DNA of 13,980 nucleotides, taken from assembly GCA_040755725.1 (NCBI GenBank), contig JBFMAI010000024.1, positions 1-13,980 on the forward strand, written 5' to 3'. The stretch is from JBFMAI01 sp040755725. Lineage in GTDB: Bacteria > Planctomycetota > Phycisphaerae > UBA1845 > Fen-1342. The notes under the pieces were generated by a model. The model searched no databases. It saw only the letters and a list, made by a program, of their open reading frames with translations, and was not told the origin of the DNA. Position 1 is the stretch's first letter. Each line of letters opens with the position of its first letter. Below are positions 1-6,084 of this stretch, piece after piece. A program made the position numbers and the translations under genes.

Positions 1-258
1 CCGGCGCAGGTCAGCAGCCTGAACGAGGTGGAACCGTGTGGGCTGTTGGCGAATGGAGAGGGTGTAAGGTGGGCCGGTCGGCGGGAGCACATCACGCGTC
101 GCGGTGGGGTAGCCATCGGTTGCGGCGACGTAAGCGCTCGGCCAAGGGCAGGGTGCCGGAGCCGCCGAGCTGCGCAGGTAGGCTGCCAGATCTCTACGCG
201 GCGGCTGACCGCCCGGTCGCCGTGTCGCCTACTGGGCCGGCAGCGGTTACGGCCGAGG

Positions 259-299
259 CGGCCCCGTGCCGAGCGAACAAACGGCGTTTGACGGGGCCG
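259..299. other. GC-rich inverted repeat
   Basis: CGGCCCCGT at 259-267 is perfectly complementary to ACGGGGCCG at 291-299. An inner GCCG (268-271) can also pair with CGGC (282-285), leaving GTTTG as a bulge. It could be a terminator-like hairpin of an upstream transcript or a cruciform near the promoter of the gene at 374. There is no T-run after it. Confidence 0.35.
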
Positions 300-316
300 T
301 GGCCCGCAGCTACTCT
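288..316 (+). promoter_or_regulatory. Possible sigma70-type promoter for the dockerin-protein gene
   Basis: TTGACG (288-293, 5/6 to the -35 consensus) is followed after 17 bases by TACTCT (311-316, 3/6 to the -10 consensus). Transcription would start near 323, about 50 bases before the ATG at 374. The -35 overlaps the right arm of the inverted repeat at 259-299. The weak -10 keeps confidence low. Confidence 0.3.
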
Positions 317-373
317 GTTGCTTGCCGGGGCCGAAACTGGTTCCACCATCATGTCGTCGGCGAGGAGCGTGCC

Positions 374-1435
374 ATGAGACATTTTCGTGTCGCATGTCGC
401 CCATACGTCAGCGTGCTGTGCATCTTCCTGCTGCTGAACACCATGACAATCGGAGCACGTGCTCAAGTCCCGGACCGCTACGTGTGGCAGATTGAACGCG
501 TGGAGCAGAGTTCAGCAACGTACATCGTCAACAGCTTCGAGGGTGGGTCGCCCGAGGATCCCTACGGCGACATCGCCTGGGTGAAGATGGACATTCCCGC
601 CCAGTTCTTCCCGCTGGAGCTGTGGGAGGTCCATTCCTGGCACCAGAACGATGCATTCTACGACCACGGTCTGGCGGCCAAGCTGTACCTGTACAAAGGG
701 TCCGACGGACAAGCCAAGTACCTGTTCGAGCACGCGGTCCTGGTACCGGGCAAGAACATCACACGCTTGCGCGTCGAGTGCGTCCAGTGTCGCGCGATCT
801 TCCTTCCCGCGGACGGGCCACATGTTGGCGTTGGATTGATGTACGTCACGGAATGGCAGCACGCGGTCTGGTCTGGCTCAACCCACATCGTGATCGACGA
901 TGAGGGTTGCTGGCCGGGATACAATCTCGTTTACGACTACAGCGCGCAGCAGTGGGTGAACCCCTGCACGCTGGGGATGTCGGGCAATTTCGCGATTCGC
1001 GTCGTGTTTGAGCCGCTGTGTCCACAGCGACTGGGCGACAATGATGGCGACTTCGACGTCGACGTGCGCGACTACACCATGCTGCAGGCCGAGGCTACTG
1101 GGCCAACGGGGGATGTTTTCGGTACCTCAGGCGTTTACGTTGACCTCGACAACGATTACGCCATCGACGTCGACGATTTCGCGATTCTGGCGGAGGACTA
1201 TACGGCTCCTGACGACAGAGTGGTCTGCCCCGACTTCGAGGGGCGGGAACTGCCGCCGAATGCGGCCCTCCAACTCGTCCGCTGTTCGATGTCGCCGGCG
1301 TCTGGTCCGCTTAGGCTTCCGGTTGAATGGCCCGCCGGTGACACTCGGTGGACGTACACGCAGGTGGCGGCGGCGTTGTTTGTCGTAGCGGCGCTCACGC
1401 TCACAATTGGCCCGTGTGTACAACTCGGGTGTTGA
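374..1435 (+). CDS. Secreted protein with dockerin-like Ca-binding repeats and C-terminal hydrophobic segment
   Basis: The 353-residue protein is probably exported. The ATG at 374 is preferred over the in-frame upstream start at 266 because it begins a clear signal peptide (residues 1-30, positive MRHFR start, hydrophobic core, cleavage after GARA). Residues about 31-215 form a Trp- and Tyr-rich domain that I do not recognise. Residues about 218-280 look like a type I dockerin: two Asp-rich EF-hand-like loops, DNDGDFDVDVRDY and DLDNDYAIDVDDF, which would bind calcium. Such dockerin repeats are frequent in planctomycete secreted proteins that have no cellulosome, where the partner is unknown. 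Residues 330-346 are hydrophobic and may be a membrane anchor, ending in PCVQLGC. It is the first of three tightly spaced genes; the next frame begins 24 bases after its stop and is in the same phase, so one TGA separates them. Confidence 0.75.
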   Translation: MRHFRVACRPYVSVLCIFLLLNTMTIGARAQVPDRYVWQIERVEQSSATYIVNSFEGGSPEDPYGDIAWVKMDIPAQFFPLELWEVHSWHQNDAFYDHGLAAKLYLYKGSDGQAKYLFEHAVLVPGKNITRLRVECVQCRAIFLPADGPHVGVGLMYVTEWQHAVWSGSTHIVIDDEGCWPGYNLVYDYSAQQWVNPCTLGMSGNFAIRVVFEPLCPQRLGDNDGDFDVDVRDYTMLQAEATGPTGDVFGTSGVYVDLDNDYAIDVDDFAILAEDYTAPDDRVVCPDFEGRELPPNAALQLVRCSMSPASGPLRLPVEWPAGDTRWTYTQVAAALFVVAALTLTIGPCVQLGC

Positions 1436-1459
1436 GCAACAGGTCAGGCCGCATTCGTC

Positions 1460-1900
1460 GTGGACAGCCGGATGGCGAACGAAACCGAGGCTGGCCGGAT
1501 ACGCGCGGCGATTGACCGCATCGGGCAATTGCCGGGAGATGACGCTCACAACTGCTGGCTGTTGCTGACGCAATTTCCATACTACAACCCAGAGTTGAGG
1601 GGCAAGATCAAGGTGAATCGATCCGCCAGTGAGGACGAGATGTCCTTCGCAGCGACCCACAACTCAATCACGGGCGACATTTGCCTCCATCACTCCTATG
1701 TGACGGGGGACCGTTGGGACCGCTGGGGTGTTGATGGTCTAGCACTGCTGCTCTTCAGCGAGTGGCCGCACATTGAGCAGCCGTACTGGTCCGAGCGCCA
1801 GTGCCAGGAATGGCTTCAGCGGTGGCGACAGGAGGTTGGCGGTGAGAGCGTCGCGCCGGAGATTCATCACGAATGGACCGATGGTGGAGGTCAACCATGA
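1460..1900 (+). CDS. Small hypothetical protein with degenerate zincin-like motif
   Basis: I do not recognise a family with certainty. The 146-residue product has no signal peptide or membrane segment. The start is GTG at 1460 or ATG at 1472; neither has a convincing ribosome binding site. The stretch GLALLLFSEWPHIEQ (residues 93-107) has the layout of a hydrophobic helix carrying HExxH, as in zinc metallopeptidases, but the first His is replaced by Ser (S100-E-W-P-H104), with candidate downstream acidic residues E112 and E117. It could therefore be an inactive relative of a small zincin or toxin-type domain; this is inference from motif shape only. It lies directly after the dockerin-protein gene and its TGA overlaps the ATG of the next gene, so the three are probably co-transcribed. 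Confidence 0.55.
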   Translation: MDSRMANETEAGRIRAAIDRIGQLPGDDAHNCWLLLTQFPYYNPELRGKIKVNRSASEDEMSFAATHNSITGDICLHHSYVTGDRWDRWGVDGLALLLFSEWPHIEQPYWSERQCQEWLQRWRQEVGGESVAPEIHHEWTDGGGQP

Positions 1901-2232
1901 AGCTCTCCCCTGATCTCGAGGAATGTCTCGCGGGCTCCCTCGTGGGTCTTGTGGGTTTGTTGACGTGCTTGGCGGTCAGGCGGAAACTCGGATGGGCGGT
2001 GGTGCCGCTTGGCGGCTTGTACGTCATCCTCATCGAGTGCCGCCCATATTGGATGGAGTGCAGCGTGCGGCACTTGCTCAGGGCCTACGGGTGGTTGGAT
2101 CCTGTCGTGGGGAATCCAGCATGGTACACCACCTGGAGGTTTGTGCCTGTTCTTTTGGTGGCTGTCTTCAGTGCGAGCTTCGCGGCCGCAGTCCGTAAGG
2201 GATGCCCGCCAAGCCCAGGCTGTCGATTGTGA
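1897..2232 (+). CDS. Small three-helix membrane protein
   Basis: The 111-residue protein is predicted to sit in the membrane, with hydrophobic segments at about residues 11-27, 32-47 and 80-98 and a short basic, Cys-containing tail. The start ATG at 1897 overlaps the preceding stop as ATGA, and GGAGG at 1885-1889 lies 7 bases upstream, both of which support translation coupled to the gene before it. No family is recognised and no catalytic motif is visible. Its position suggests it works with the preceding small protein, perhaps as a membrane partner, but this is only context. Confidence 0.6.
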   Translation: MKLSPDLEECLAGSLVGLVGLLTCLAVRRKLGWAVVPLGGLYVILIECRPYWMECSVRHLLRAYGWLDPVVGNPAWYTTWRFVPVLLVAVFSASFAAAVRKGCPPSPGCRL

Positions 2233-2588
2233 ACGGGGAGAAAGAGCAGCGGCCGTCTTGCCCGCGGGCATTCCTGCGAGCTACGCAACCGTCGCTGGAA
2301 TTGATGCGGTGCCATCAGCAGGTCGCCTTCGAGAATGTCACGCCCGGCCGAGTTCGGCCGCGGCTTCAGCAACCTATCAGGCGTCAGCCATGTCTCGGGA
2401 TCTGGTAATACGGGTATCGGCTCTTACCGGAACTTCTCGCGGCGTTGTTCGGCCTGGGGCCATGGCCCGAACCGGGGCGCCCATCGGCGGGCACCGATGC
2501 GCTGCCATCCAAGCTTCGTCGGTGACATGATGGCCCCGGGGGCGTTGCGTTGCTTGCCACCCCTGGGGACTTGGCAAAGGAGAGCGGC
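2233..2588. other. Intergenic region, no gene supported
   Basis: About 356 bases without a convincing coding frame. Short open frames cross it but show no recognisable protein. It holds small GC-rich inverted repeats, for example GGCCGAGTTCGGCC at 2345-2358, and ends in the ribosome binding site AAAGGAGA of the gene at 2589. I see no clear promoter. Confidence 0.45.
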
Positions 2589-3125
2589 ATGACACGAATA
2601 ATCACGATCGGCGCGCTGGCGGTCTCATGCCTGGGCGCCCCGGGAGCCACGGTTGCGGTCTACCTGGAGTCCTCGGCGGCCGGTCAGGTAATTACGCCGG
2701 GAACTCAGGTCGAGTGGAGCATCACCTTCGCGGTATCGACGGGCGGCAACGTGGGCCTGGCGCTGCTCGTGGCAGACCTGGTCCAGGATCCGACAAACCC
2801 GGAGAAGCTCAACATCCCGCCCGGCAACGCCGCGAGCATCGGTGCCACGATGGACGACTTCAGTCGGCCCCTGGGCGTCAGCAACGCCGGTGAAGGCGGC
2901 GCGACCACGGGCTACATCGGCGTGCAACGCGGCGCACCCGGCACGATGAACCTGGTGCAGATCGGCGGTGGGCAGAACACGTTCGGCGGGGCCGGACCCC
3001 CGGGACTTGGACAGGATTTCTCGGTCAACGTCGGGGTCGGGCAGGGCCCCACGCCCCAGCTTCTGCTTTCCGGTTCGTTTCCGGCCCCGGCCACGCACGG
3101 CCCGCACACGTTCCGGAGGGAATGA
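2589..3125 (+). CDS. Secreted protein, probably C-terminally truncated
   Basis: The 178-residue product starts with a signal peptide (MTRIITIGALAVSCLGAPGA, then TVAVY). The ATG at 2589 is preceded by AAAGGAGA with good spacing, which decides the start. The mature part is Gly-, Val- and Asn-rich beta-type sequence, typical of planctomycete extracellular proteins that usually go on to a sorting tail (PEP-CTERM) or a dockerin. Here the sequence ends abruptly at PHTFRRE with neither. The stop codon lies inside the proposed gpmA promoter. Truncation is inferred from general knowledge of this protein style, so an intact short protein remains possible. Confidence 0.6.
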   Translation: MTRIITIGALAVSCLGAPGATVAVYLESSAAGQVITPGTQVEWSITFAVSTGGNVGLALLVADLVQDPTNPEKLNIPPGNAASIGATMDDFSRPLGVSNAGEGGATTGYIGVQRGAPGTMNLVQIGGGQNTFGGAGPPGLGQDFSVNVGVGQGPTPQLLLSGSFPAPATHGPHTFRRE

Positions 3126-3150
3126 CAGCCCCATTCGCGGCGCGTAGAAT
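3122..3150 (+). promoter_or_regulatory. Predicted sigma70-type promoter of gpmA
   Basis: ATGACA (3122-3127, 5/6 to TTGACA) and TAGAAT (3145-3150, 5/6 to TATAAT) are separated by the ideal 17 bases. Transcription would start near 3157, giving a leader of about 46 bases to the gpmA ATG. The -35 overlaps the stop codon of the upstream truncated gene, so gpmA can be expressed independently of it. Confidence 0.5.
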
Positions 3151-3202
3151 CCCCACGTCAACCGCCGGCCGTCCGCGCCGGGTCCGGTCCAAGGAGATCG
3201 TC

Positions 3203-3949
3203 ATGTACACGCTCGTTCTCCTGCGTCACGGCGAGAGCACCTGGAACAAGGAGAACCGCTTCACGGGCTGGACGGACGTGGACCTGTCCGAGCGCGGGGT
3301 TGAGGAGGCCCATGCCGCCGGCCGGACCCTCCTACGCGAGGGCTTCACGTTCGACGTGGCATTTACCTCGGTCCTGAAGCGGGCCATCCGCACCCTCTGG
3401 ATCGCCCTGGACGAGATGGACCTGATGTGGATCCCCGTCTACCGGCACTGGCGCCTCAACGAGCGCCATTACGGCGCCCTCCAAGGTCTCAACAAGGCCG
3501 AAATGGCCGCCAAGCACGGAGAGGAGCAGGTGAAGGTCTGGCGGCGCAGCTACGACATCCCGCCGCCGGCGCTGGAACTCAGTGATCCGCGACACCCCCG
3601 GCACGACCCGCGCTATGCCCGCCTGGATCCCGCCACGCTGCCGTCTACCGAGAGCCTCAAGCTCACGGTCGAGCGCTTTCTGCCCTACTGGCACGACGCG
3701 ATCGTGCCCGCCGTGCGATTCGGGCAGCGCGTCCTCATCGTCGCCCACGGCAACAGCCTGCGGGCGCTGGTGAAGTTCCTGGACAACGTCTCGGACGCGG
3801 AGATCGTCGGGCTGAACATCCCCACCGGCGTGCCGCTCGTGTACGAACTGAACGAACAGCTCCGGCCGATCCGCCACCGGTACCTGGGCGACGCGGCGGA
3901 GATCGAGAAGAAGATGGCCGCGGTCGCGGCGCAGGGCAAAGCGAAGTAG
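3203..3949 (+). CDS. gpmA: 2,3-bisphosphoglycerate-dependent phosphoglycerate mutase
   Basis: This cytoplasmic enzyme interconverts 3- and 2-phosphoglycerate in glycolysis and gluconeogenesis through a phosphohistidine. The 248-residue length fits the GpmA family (about 250). All signature segments are present: LLRHGESTWN at the N-terminus with phospho-acceptor H9, ENRFTGWTDVDLS, the ERHYGALQGLNK block with the acid/base E87, RRSYDIPPP, and VAHGNSLRALVKFLD with the second catalytic H182, then IPTGVPLVYEL. The start ATG at 3203 is chosen because the family begins there and AAGGAG lies at 3191-3196; a longer in-frame extension upstream is not conserved in style. It is monocistronic, facing the minus-strand prolyl isomerase gene. 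Confidence 0.96.
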   Translation: MYTLVLLRHGESTWNKENRFTGWTDVDLSERGVEEAHAAGRTLLREGFTFDVAFTSVLKRAIRTLWIALDEMDLMWIPVYRHWRLNERHYGALQGLNKAEMAAKHGEEQVKVWRRSYDIPPPALELSDPRHPRHDPRYARLDPATLPSTESLKLTVERFLPYWHDAIVPAVRFGQRVLIVAHGNSLRALVKFLDNVSDAEIVGLNIPTGVPLVYELNEQLRPIRHRYLGDAAEIEKKMAAVAAQGKAK

Positions 3950-3996
3950 GCACATCCTCCCCTCCACACCGTTGCGTCGCGGCCGACCACGGACCG

Positions 3997-4020
3997 CCCC
4001 GCGCCGCCACGCACGCGGGG
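3997..4020. terminator. Possible bidirectional terminator between convergent genes
   Basis: CCCCGCG (3997-4003) pairs perfectly with CGCGGGG (4014-4020) around a 10-base loop, 47 bases after the gpmA stop and about 20 bases after the stop of the minus-strand prolyl isomerase gene. There is no T-run on either side, so intrinsic termination is uncertain. Confidence 0.35.
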
Positions 4021-4041
4021 GCCTCGCTGGCCGACTCCCGG

Positions 4042-5325
4042 CTACTGATCGGTCTTCGTCTCTCCGTTCTCCGTCGTCGGATCGGAGATCGAGCCGCCCT
4101 GACGCGGCTTCACGGCCCGCCGGATCGACTCGATCACCACGTCTTCCAGCGGTTTGTCGTTGTTGTCCGTTTCCACTTCCGCGATCTTGTCGACGATGTC
4201 CATGCCCTGGATGACATGGCCGAACACGCAGTAGCCGTCGGGCGTCACGCCGCCCGGGTCCAGGTCGCTCAACCCGTCGCCGCCCTTGATGTTGTCCTTC
4301 AGGTTGATAAACCACTGCGAGGTGGCGGTGTTGGGCTCGTTGCGCCGTGCCATGGCGATGGTGCCGCGGACGTTGGACAGGCCGCTCTTCTTGGCCTCGT
4401 TCTTGATCGGATCGCGGGTCTCCTTCTCCTCCATGTCCGGCGTGTACCCGCCGCCCTGAATCACGAAGTCCGGAATCACGCGGTGGATAATCAGCCCGTC
4501 ATAGAACTTGTCGTCCACGTACTGGAGGAAATTGGCCACGGTGACGGGCGACTTGTCGGGATACAGCTCAATCGTGAAATTGCCCAGCGACGTGGTCACC
4601 ACCACCTCGGTATCGCTGATCGTCGGGTCCTTGATGGTGACCTGCGCGCGATCGGTCATCGTGCGGTTCAGGTTGTCCGTCACCGCCAGCTCGAACAGCA
4701 GCACGTTGGTCCCCCCGGTCTGGTAGCGCGGGCTGGTGAATGTGGCCCGCGCCGTATCCGCGCCGCTGAGCGTCACCGTGGTCCCCGAAAGCTGCCGCCA
4801 GCGAAACCGCAGGTTCTTTCCCGTGCTGCTGCCCCCGTCGAGAATCACCTGCGTGGACTCCTTCACGAGCTGGTCCGGCCCCGCGTTGGCCGACGGCGGC
4901 GCGGAACCTCCCCCGCCCTGTCCGTAGTCCGGATCGGCCGCCACCCGCACGCTCACACTGGCGCGCCCCACATCCCCCACGGCGTTGGTGACCGTAACCA
5001 GAAACTGGAGTGTCTTGGCGGCCGGCAACGACGGAGCGGTGAAACGGGCTTGCGCCCGGTCGGCTCTCGACAGCACCACGCCCGGTCCGCCGGCCTGCAT
5101 CCAGGCGTAACGCAGCGTGCCGTCGTCGTCGGCAGCCGGGACCGTGGCCGTTAACCTTACGGTCTGACCCACCGTGGCCCGCTCCGGGGCGTCCGCCGTA
5201 ACCTCGATCGTGCCACGCTCCACCGGGAACACATCATCCGGCGGGACGTCCGAGGACGGACACCCCACCGGCCCCAGGGGGGCCAACGCGACAAATACGG
5301 CGATCAGTAGTGTCACGCGAATCAC
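4042..5325 (-). CDS. Exported cyclophilin-type peptidyl-prolyl isomerase with two Ig-like domains
   Basis: The 427-residue protein catalyses cis-trans isomerisation of Xaa-Pro bonds, probably in the periplasm or at the cell surface. Residues 1-22 form a signal peptide ending in LGPVGC; C22 could be lipidated, although Pro at the -3 position makes the lipobox non-standard. Residues about 40-130 and 144-232 are two Ig/PKD-like beta domains (the second opens NAGPDQLVKESTQVILDGG), joined by a Gly-rich linker. Residues about 240-403 are the cyclophilin domain, with IIHRVIPDFVIQGG giving R282, F287 and Q290 (equivalents of R55, F60 and Q63 in human CypA) and SQWFINL giving F339. The start is GTG at 5325 with GAGGAGGAAG just upstream. 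The tail after residue 403 is polar and unstructured. It lies downstream of iscX on the same strand with its own promoter-like site. Confidence 0.92.
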   Translation of the reverse strand: MIRVTLLIAVFVALAPLGPVGCPSSDVPPDDVFPVERGTIEVTADAPERATVGQTVRLTATVPAADDDGTLRYAWMQAGGPGVVLSRADRAQARFTAPSLPAAKTLQFLVTVTNAVGDVGRASVSVRVAADPDYGQGGGGSAPPSANAGPDQLVKESTQVILDGGSSTGKNLRFRWRQLSGTTVTLSGADTARATFTSPRYQTGGTNVLLFELAVTDNLNRTMTDRAQVTIKDPTISDTEVVVTTSLGNFTIELYPDKSPVTVANFLQYVDDKFYDGLIIHRVIPDFVIQGGGYTPDMEEKETRDPIKNEAKKSGLSNVRGTIAMARRNEPNTATSQWFINLKDNIKGGDGLSDLDPGGVTPDGYCVFGHVIQGMDIVDKIAEVETDNNDKPLEDVVIESIRRAVKPRQGGSISDPTTENGETKTDQ

Positions 5326-5384
5326 GGCAGCTTCCTCCTCGGGCAGCCTGAGTTGCCGCCCCCGCCTCAGGCCCCGACGCGCGC

Positions 5385-5412
5385 ATTATAACCGACTCCC
5401 ACGGGCGACGAA
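5385..5412 (-). promoter_or_regulatory. Predicted promoter of the prolyl isomerase gene
   Basis: On the minus strand a perfect TATAAT lies at 5390-5385, with TTCGTC (weak -35) 16 bases upstream at 5412-5407. Transcription would start near 5379, about 54 bases before the GTG at 5325. The perfect -10 in a GC-rich background is the main support. Confidence 0.45.
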
Positions 5413-5432
5413 CCCCCCGTCGCTGCCGGTAG

Positions 5433-5651
5433 CTATTTATCGGACGCCTGACACTCTTCCAACCACGCCATCTGGATCGCTTCCAGCTTTCCCTCACTGC
5501 TGCCCCGCGGGTCGTCGCCGAACATCGGCAAAGCACAGACCCACGCGTGCAGGTCCGTGAATCGTACGCTGAGCGGATCCACCCCGGGGTGGGCGGTGTG
5601 CAGTTCGAGGGCAATGTCCTCCGCGTCCTGCCAAGTCAGCTTTCTGGGCAT
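5433..5651 (-). CDS. iscX: Fe-S assembly protein IscX
   Basis: IscX (YfhJ) is a small acidic adaptor that binds the cysteine desulfurase IscS and modulates iron-sulfur cluster assembly. The 72-residue product shows the family layout: LTWQDAEDIALELHTAHPGVDP, then RFTDLHAWVCALPMFGDDP and the C-terminal KLEAIQMAWLEE helix. Length is close to the E. coli protein (66). ATG at 5651 is preferred, with GGGAG 8 bases upstream; an in-frame GTG at 5660 has no ribosome binding site. It is divergent from the 7Fe ferredoxin gene. In proteobacteria iscX sits in the isc operon beside a 2Fe-2S ferredoxin; here no iscS or iscU is in view and the ferredoxin is of another type. Confidence 0.9.
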   Translation of the reverse strand: MPRKLTWQDAEDIALELHTAHPGVDPLSVRFTDLHAWVCALPMFGDDPRGSSEGKLEAIQMAWLEECQASDK

Positions 5652-5671
5652 TCTCGTCACTCCCGGGCCGG

Positions 5672-5699
5672 TTGCTCGCCCACGACGGCCCTCTATAAT
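5672..5699 (+). promoter_or_regulatory. Predicted promoter of the ferredoxin gene
   Basis: A perfect TATAAT at 5694-5699 lies 16 bases after TTGCTC (5672-5677, TTG conserved only). The start site would be near 5706, leaving a leader of about 63 bases that contains the palindrome at 5738-5751 and the ribosome binding site AAGGAG at 5756-5761. The reverse strand of the same site is ATTATAG, so the region might also serve the divergent iscX. Confidence 0.5.
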
Positions 5700-5737
5700 C
5701 CCGCGCTGTGTTCGCGCCGCGCCCCGGCAACGCCAAC

Positions 5738-5751
5738 GACGGGTTCCCGTC
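5738..5751. promoter_or_regulatory. Perfect palindrome in the ferredoxin leader
   Basis: GACGGG (5738-5743), TT, CCCGTC (5746-5751) form a perfect 14-base palindrome. It ends 4 bases before the ribosome binding site of the ferredoxin gene and lies between the two divergent genes. It might be a DNA operator; as RNA the two-base gap is too tight for a full stem. No regulator can be assigned. Confidence 0.3.
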
Positions 5752-5768
5752 CGTCAAGGAGCAGTTTC

Positions 5769-6029
5769 GTGCCGCATTACATTACTGAGGCGTGCATCGG
5801 CGTAAAGGACGCCAGTTGCGTCGACGTCTGCCCGGTCGATTGTATTCATCCCCGCAAGGACGAGCCCGCCTTCGAGCAGGTAGACATGCTGTTCATCGAC
5901 CCGGAGACGTGCATCGACTGCGGCCTGTGCGTCGACGAGTGCCCGGTGGATGCCATCTTCTCCGAGGACGACCTGCCCGACGAGCTCCAGCGGTTCGCCG
6001 AGCGCAACGCCGCCTACTACCGCAAGTAG
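5769..6029 (+). CDS. fdxA: 7Fe ferredoxin ([3Fe-4S][4Fe-4S])
   Basis: This small acidic electron carrier of 86 residues has the cysteine pattern of seven-iron ferredoxins. C9, C17 and C58 are expected to hold the [3Fe-4S] cluster, and C21, C48, C51 and C54 the [4Fe-4S] cluster, with C25 as the extra cysteine known in this family. The visible blocks are CVDVCPVDCIHP and CIDCGLCVDECPVDAI. The start is GTG at 5769, set by AAGGAG at 5756-5761 seven bases upstream and by the conserved N-terminus PHYITEACIG; a longer in-frame extension runs into the intergenic region and is not plausible. A short polar helix follows the second cluster. It is transcribed away from iscX, which makes a link to Fe-S metabolism plausible. 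Confidence 0.93.
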   Translation: MPHYITEACIGVKDASCVDVCPVDCIHPRKDEPAFEQVDMLFIDPETCIDCGLCVDECPVDAIFSEDDLPDELQRFAERNAAYYRK

Positions 6030-6084
6030 CGCCCCGTTCACTCCGCCGCACCCGGGGAACCATCCGCCGCCCTCGGTCGGCCCG

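Larger units (their letters stand above)
1..373. other. Leader region without a supported gene
   Basis: Several overlapping frames are open here on both strands, as expected in GC-rich DNA, but none gives a recognisable protein, signal peptide or good ribosome binding site. The first frame is open from base 1 and could be the tail of a gene starting outside the window, but its residues are Arg/Gly-rich and look non-coding. The only structure seen is an inverted repeat at 259-299 and a promoter-like pair at 288-316 ahead of the gene at 374. Confidence 0.5.

Noticed and set aside
194..466. Minus-strand open frame across the start of the dockerin-protein gene
   Set aside because: It overlaps the convincing signal peptide on the plus strand and translates to unrecognisable sequence; long chance frames are expected at this GC content.
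1433..1462. Stop-codon readthrough joining the dockerin protein to the next gene
   Set aside because: The two frames share phase and only one TGA separates them, but there is no recoding structure, and the dockerin protein already ends in a plausible tail. Chance phase agreement is one in three.
3332..4315. Long minus-strand open frame of 327 codons opposite gpmA
   Set aside because: It lies antisense to gpmA, which is certain, and its translation is Arg/Gly/His-rich with no recognisable motif; it is a shadow of GC-rich third positions.
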